A DNA stretch of 64,000 bases, taken from contig CANGPO010000004.1 in NCBI GenBank assembly GCA_947455705.1, forward strand, positions 1-64,000, given 5' to 3'. Below are positions 61,780 to 64,000 of the stretch, one piece after another. The translations under genes and the position numbers were made by a program. The notes beneath the pieces are model-generated. The model was not told the DNA's origin, searched no databases, and saw nothing but the letters and a program-made list of their open reading frames with translations. The DNA comes from Actinomycetota bacterium (GTDB lineage: Bacteria; Actinomycetota; Actinomycetes; S36-B12; CAIYMF01). Every line of letters starts with the position of its first letter. Position 1 is the first letter of the stretch.

Positions 61780-63336
61780 CTAGCGAATGAACAGGCCGGC
61801 TTGGTTCGCCAAGTCCAAGATGAGCTGGGGAACCAGACCGATCACGAGGGTCAGACCAACGCTGATGGTGATCGCCAACGTCGTGAAACCACTCGGTACT
61901 ACAACGCTAACGCTGTCGTCTGCAATCGGCTCGTTGAAGAACATCAGCACGATCACTCGAACGTAGAAGAATGCCGCAACGGCACTCGCGATCAAGCCAA
62001 TAATGACCACAGGAGTAGCTCCACCAGCAATACCCGCGGTGAATACCGCGAACTTACCGGTGAAACCAGACGTTAGTGGAATACCGGCAAAAGCCAAGAG
62101 GAACAGGGCAAATGCGCTTGCCACGATCGGTGCTTTTCGTCCCAACCCGGCCCATTGAGAAAGATGTGACGCCTCACCCGTGCTGTCACGAACCAGCGTC
62201 ACGATAGCGAAGGCACCGATCGTTGCAATTCCGTAGGCGACCAGATACACCATCGTGCCACTCAGACCCGCCTGGTTCGTCGCGATCACACCGACCAGCA
62301 TGAAGCCGGCCTGGGCGATCGAGGAGTATGCAAGCATGCGCTTGATATCGGTCTGGGTTAGCGCGAACAGTGTGCCAACGATCATCGTGAGTGCCGCGAC
62401 GACGTACATCATCGGACGCCAATCCCAGCGGATTCCACCGAGAGCGACGTACATGATGCGCAGCAGCGCGCCGAATGCAGCGACCTTGGTACATGCCGCC
62501 ATGAATCCGGTGATCGGAGTTGGCGAGCCCTGATACACATCCGGAGTCCACTGATGGAAGGGCACCGCACCGATCTTGAATAGCAATCCGACGCTCACCA
62601 GCGCCGTAGCTGTAACCACGAGCCACATCGAACTTGCATTTGCAGTGAGCGCATCGGAAATCGCCGAGAGATCGACCGAGCCGGCGTACCCATAGAACAG
62701 CGCCATGCCGTAGAGGAAGAAAGCCGACGAGAAGGCGCCAAGCACGAAGTACTTCAACGCCGCTTCCTGAGAAAGCAATCGACGACGACGAGCAAGACCG
62801 GCCATGATGTAGAGCGGCAGCGACAGAACCTCAAGGGCAACGAACATCGTCAAGAGGTCAGCCGAGGCTGGAAACAGCAGCATGCCACCGACACTGAACA
62901 AGAACAGGGGCCACACCTCGGTCTGCAACCATCCGAGCTGTGTGAACGCCAACTCATCGGCGGAGCCAGGCAACGCCGATGCGCGCGGGGCGAAGGCATC
63001 ACCTAGTGGATCGACTTGGCGTTCGGCCATTACTAGAGCGGCGATAAAGGCCAATACGAGGATCGACCCTTGCATGAACAGAGTCGGACCGTCCACAGCA
63101 ACCGAACCCATAGCCGCAATGTGCTGGGTGCCACGAATCATCACCACGGCAGCAAACGAGGCAGCGAGCCCAGCAAACACCAAGACGAGTTGAATGCCCC
63201 GACGCCATTCGCGCGGGGCAAATGCCTCGACCAAGAGTGAGACGACTGCTACGCCGAAAATGATGAGCATCGGAGCCAGCTGGCCGTACTCGAGAGTAGG
63301 CGTTTCGAAGGACGCGGCGGCGAGAAGTGAACTCAT
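61780..63336 (-). CDS. nuoN: NADH-quinone oxidoreductase subunit N
   Basis: NuoN is one of three antiporter-like proton-pumping subunits of complex I. About 14 membrane helices are predicted. The core contains LFKIGAVPFHQWTPDVYQGSPTPITGFMAACTKVAAFGALLRI and TQTDIKRMLAYSSIAQAGFMLVGV, the conserved Lys-containing helices of the family. The length is 518 residues. Its ATG overlaps the nuoM stop (ATGA), and the polyprenyl synthase follows 24 bases later. It should be the last gene of a nuo operon that continues to the right of the window. Confidence 0.95.
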   Translation of the reverse strand: MSSLLAAASFETPTLEYGQLAPMLIIFGVAVVSLLVEAFAPREWRRGIQLVLVFAGLAASFAAVVMIRGTQHIAAMGSVAVDGPTLFMQGSILVLAFIAALVMAERQVDPLGDAFAPRASALPGSADELAFTQLGWLQTEVWPLFLFSVGGMLLFPASADLLTMFVALEVLSLPLYIMAGLARRRRLLSQEAALKYFVLGAFSSAFFLYGMALFYGYAGSVDLSAISDALTANASSMWLVVTATALVSVGLLFKIGAVPFHQWTPDVYQGSPTPITGFMAACTKVAAFGALLRIMYVALGGIRWDWRPMMYVVAALTMIVGTLFALTQTDIKRMLAYSSIAQAGFMLVGVIATNQAGLSGTMVYLVAYGIATIGAFAIVTLVRDSTGEASHLSQWAGLGRKAPIVASAFALFLLAFAGIPLTSGFTGKFAVFTAGIAGGATPVVIIGLIASAVAAFFYVRVIVLMFFNEPIADDSVSVVVPSGFTTLAITISVGLTLVIGLVPQLILDLANQAGLFIR

Positions 63337-64000
63337 GGCTGTGTCCCTTCAGCAACCGGGGCAACTTCTGGGGCGGGGTTGCTCGCATTCACTGCGTGCA
63401 TGACCCGATCAATGGCTGGGTTAATCACATCGAGTACCGGCTGCGGGTAGAAGCCGAGCACCACGATGATCACCAAAATCGGCGCGATCGCCAGCACCTC
63501 GCGGCCACGCAGATCGGTGACTCGCTCACCCACTTCGTCGGGGGTCGGTCCGGTCATGGTTCGTTGGTACATCAGCAAGATGTAGAGCGCAGCCAACACA
63601 ATGCCCAAGGTGGCCACGACACCGATCCAGCGGTACCGCTCGAACGTTCCCACAAGGACCAGGAACTCAGATACGAACGATGACAAGCCCGGCAGGGCAA
63701 GTGAGGAAAGGCCCGCGACGAGGAAGGTCCCGGCCAGGATCGGCGCAACCTTCTGCACACCGCCAAAGTCTTCGATCAGGCGTGAACCCCGGCGACTAAT
63801 CAAGAAGCCCGCAATCAGGAACAATGCGGCGGTACTGAACCCGTGGTTGACCATGTAGAGCGCCGAACCACTCTGGCCGCGACTCGTCATGACGAAGATG
63901 CCCAGCGCAATGAAGCCGAAGTGGCTCACGGACGTGTAGGCGATCAGGCGCTTGATATCGCTCTGGCCGATCGCCACCAGTGCGCCGTAAATGATGCCAA
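63333..64000 (-). CDS. nuoM: NADH-quinone oxidoreductase subunit M (5' part outside window)
   Basis: This is the C-terminal part of an antiporter-like complex I subunit. The frame is open to the right edge: reading past the track start gives GIIYGALVAIGQSDIKRLIAYTSVSHFGFIALGIFV, the conserved NuoM segment, so the track start at 63977 is an internal GTG. About 222 residues are present of roughly 500. Further helices contain MVNHGFSTAALFLIAGFL and ALPGLSSFVSEFLVLVG. It overlaps nuoN by 4 bases. It supports a larger nuo operon to the right. Confidence 0.95.
   Translation of the reverse strand, partial: GIIYGALVAIGQSDIKRLIAYTSVSHFGFIALGIFVMTSRGQSGSALYMVNHGFSTAALFLIAGFLISRRGSRLIEDFGGVQKVAPILAGTFLVAGLSSLALPGLSSFVSEFLVLVGTFERYRWIGVVATLGIVLAALYILLMYQRTMTGPTPDEVGERVTDLRGREVLAIAPILVIIVVLGFYPQPVLDVINPAIDRVMHAVNASNPAPEVAPVAEGTQP

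Overview
The window is a chromosomal housekeeping region of an actinobacterium (Actinomycetota). The evidence is the gene order and the family signatures: glmS-glmM-rpsI-rplM, the alpha, spc, S10, str, rpoBC and rplKAJL blocks, the rpmG-hadA/hadB-murB-aminotransferase-trpT-secE-nusG order known from Streptomyces and Mycobacterium, many GTG starts, tRNA genes without encoded CCA, a NusG with a long acidic N-terminus, and a KorAB-plus-complex-I neighbourhood. The genus cannot be fixed from the sequence alone. The compact spacing would suit an aquatic, streamlined lineage, but that is a guess.

Layout. 1-9,200 (all minus): rimI (cut by the left edge), tsaB, tsaE, an alpha/beta hydrolase, alr, nnr, acpS, glmS and glmM. 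These serve tRNA t6A modification, D-alanine and UDP-GlcNAc precursor supply, metabolite repair and acyl-carrier activation, and most are joined by 1-4 base overlaps. 9,200-13,800: rpsI-rplM, an ABC-F ATPase, a small plus-strand relic that looks like an eroded vapBC toxin-antitoxin pair, and truA, which has no ordinary start codon. 13,800-35,150 (all minus): almost the complete ribosomal protein superoperon, read in the order rpsL-rpsG-fusA-tuf, rpsJ through rpsQ, rplN through rplO, secY-adk-map-infA-rpmJ, rpsM-rpsK-rpsD-rpoA-rplQ. 35,150-48,300: a proline-rich DUF4190-type membrane protein, rpoC, rpoB, rplL, rplJ (with an L10 leader RNA, promoter and intrinsic terminator upstream), rplA, rplK, nusG and secE. 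48,300-55,100: tRNA-Trp, a class I aminotransferase, murB, hadB, hadA, fabG, rpmG, tRNA-Met, tRNA-Thr, a plus-strand SDR, tRNA-Tyr and yajQ. 55,100-64,000: a three-gene nuoB-nuoC-nuoI-like operon divergent from korA-korB (2-oxoacid:ferredoxin oxidoreductase), a RarD-type permease, a polyprenyl diphosphate synthase, nuoN and a nuoM cut by the right edge.

How the parts work together. Most of the window encodes transcription and translation machinery. The final part is energy metabolism: KorAB can reduce ferredoxin, complex I (nuoM, nuoN and presumably more genes to the right) reduces quinone, and the polyprenyl synthase supplies the isoprenoid tail of (mena)quinone. The orphan nuoBCI set facing korAB is the most suggestive functional association.

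No CRISPR array, phage, transposon or clearly novel large system was seen. The observations most worth checking are the orphan nuoBCI/korAB pairing, the internally deleted vapC, truA without a canonical start, the tandem perfect hairpins between rpmJ and rpsM, the structured leader before rplN, and the long Ala/Glu-rich tails on L17 and L10. Several ORF-track starts were moved to better-supported positions (glmS, glmM, rpsI, rplM, the ABC-F gene, infA, rpsE, rpmC, rpsC, rpsJ, rpoB, rplL, rplJ, rplK, murB and others). Four genes missing from the track were added: rimI, rpmJ, rpmG and a 59-residue antitoxin-like ORF.
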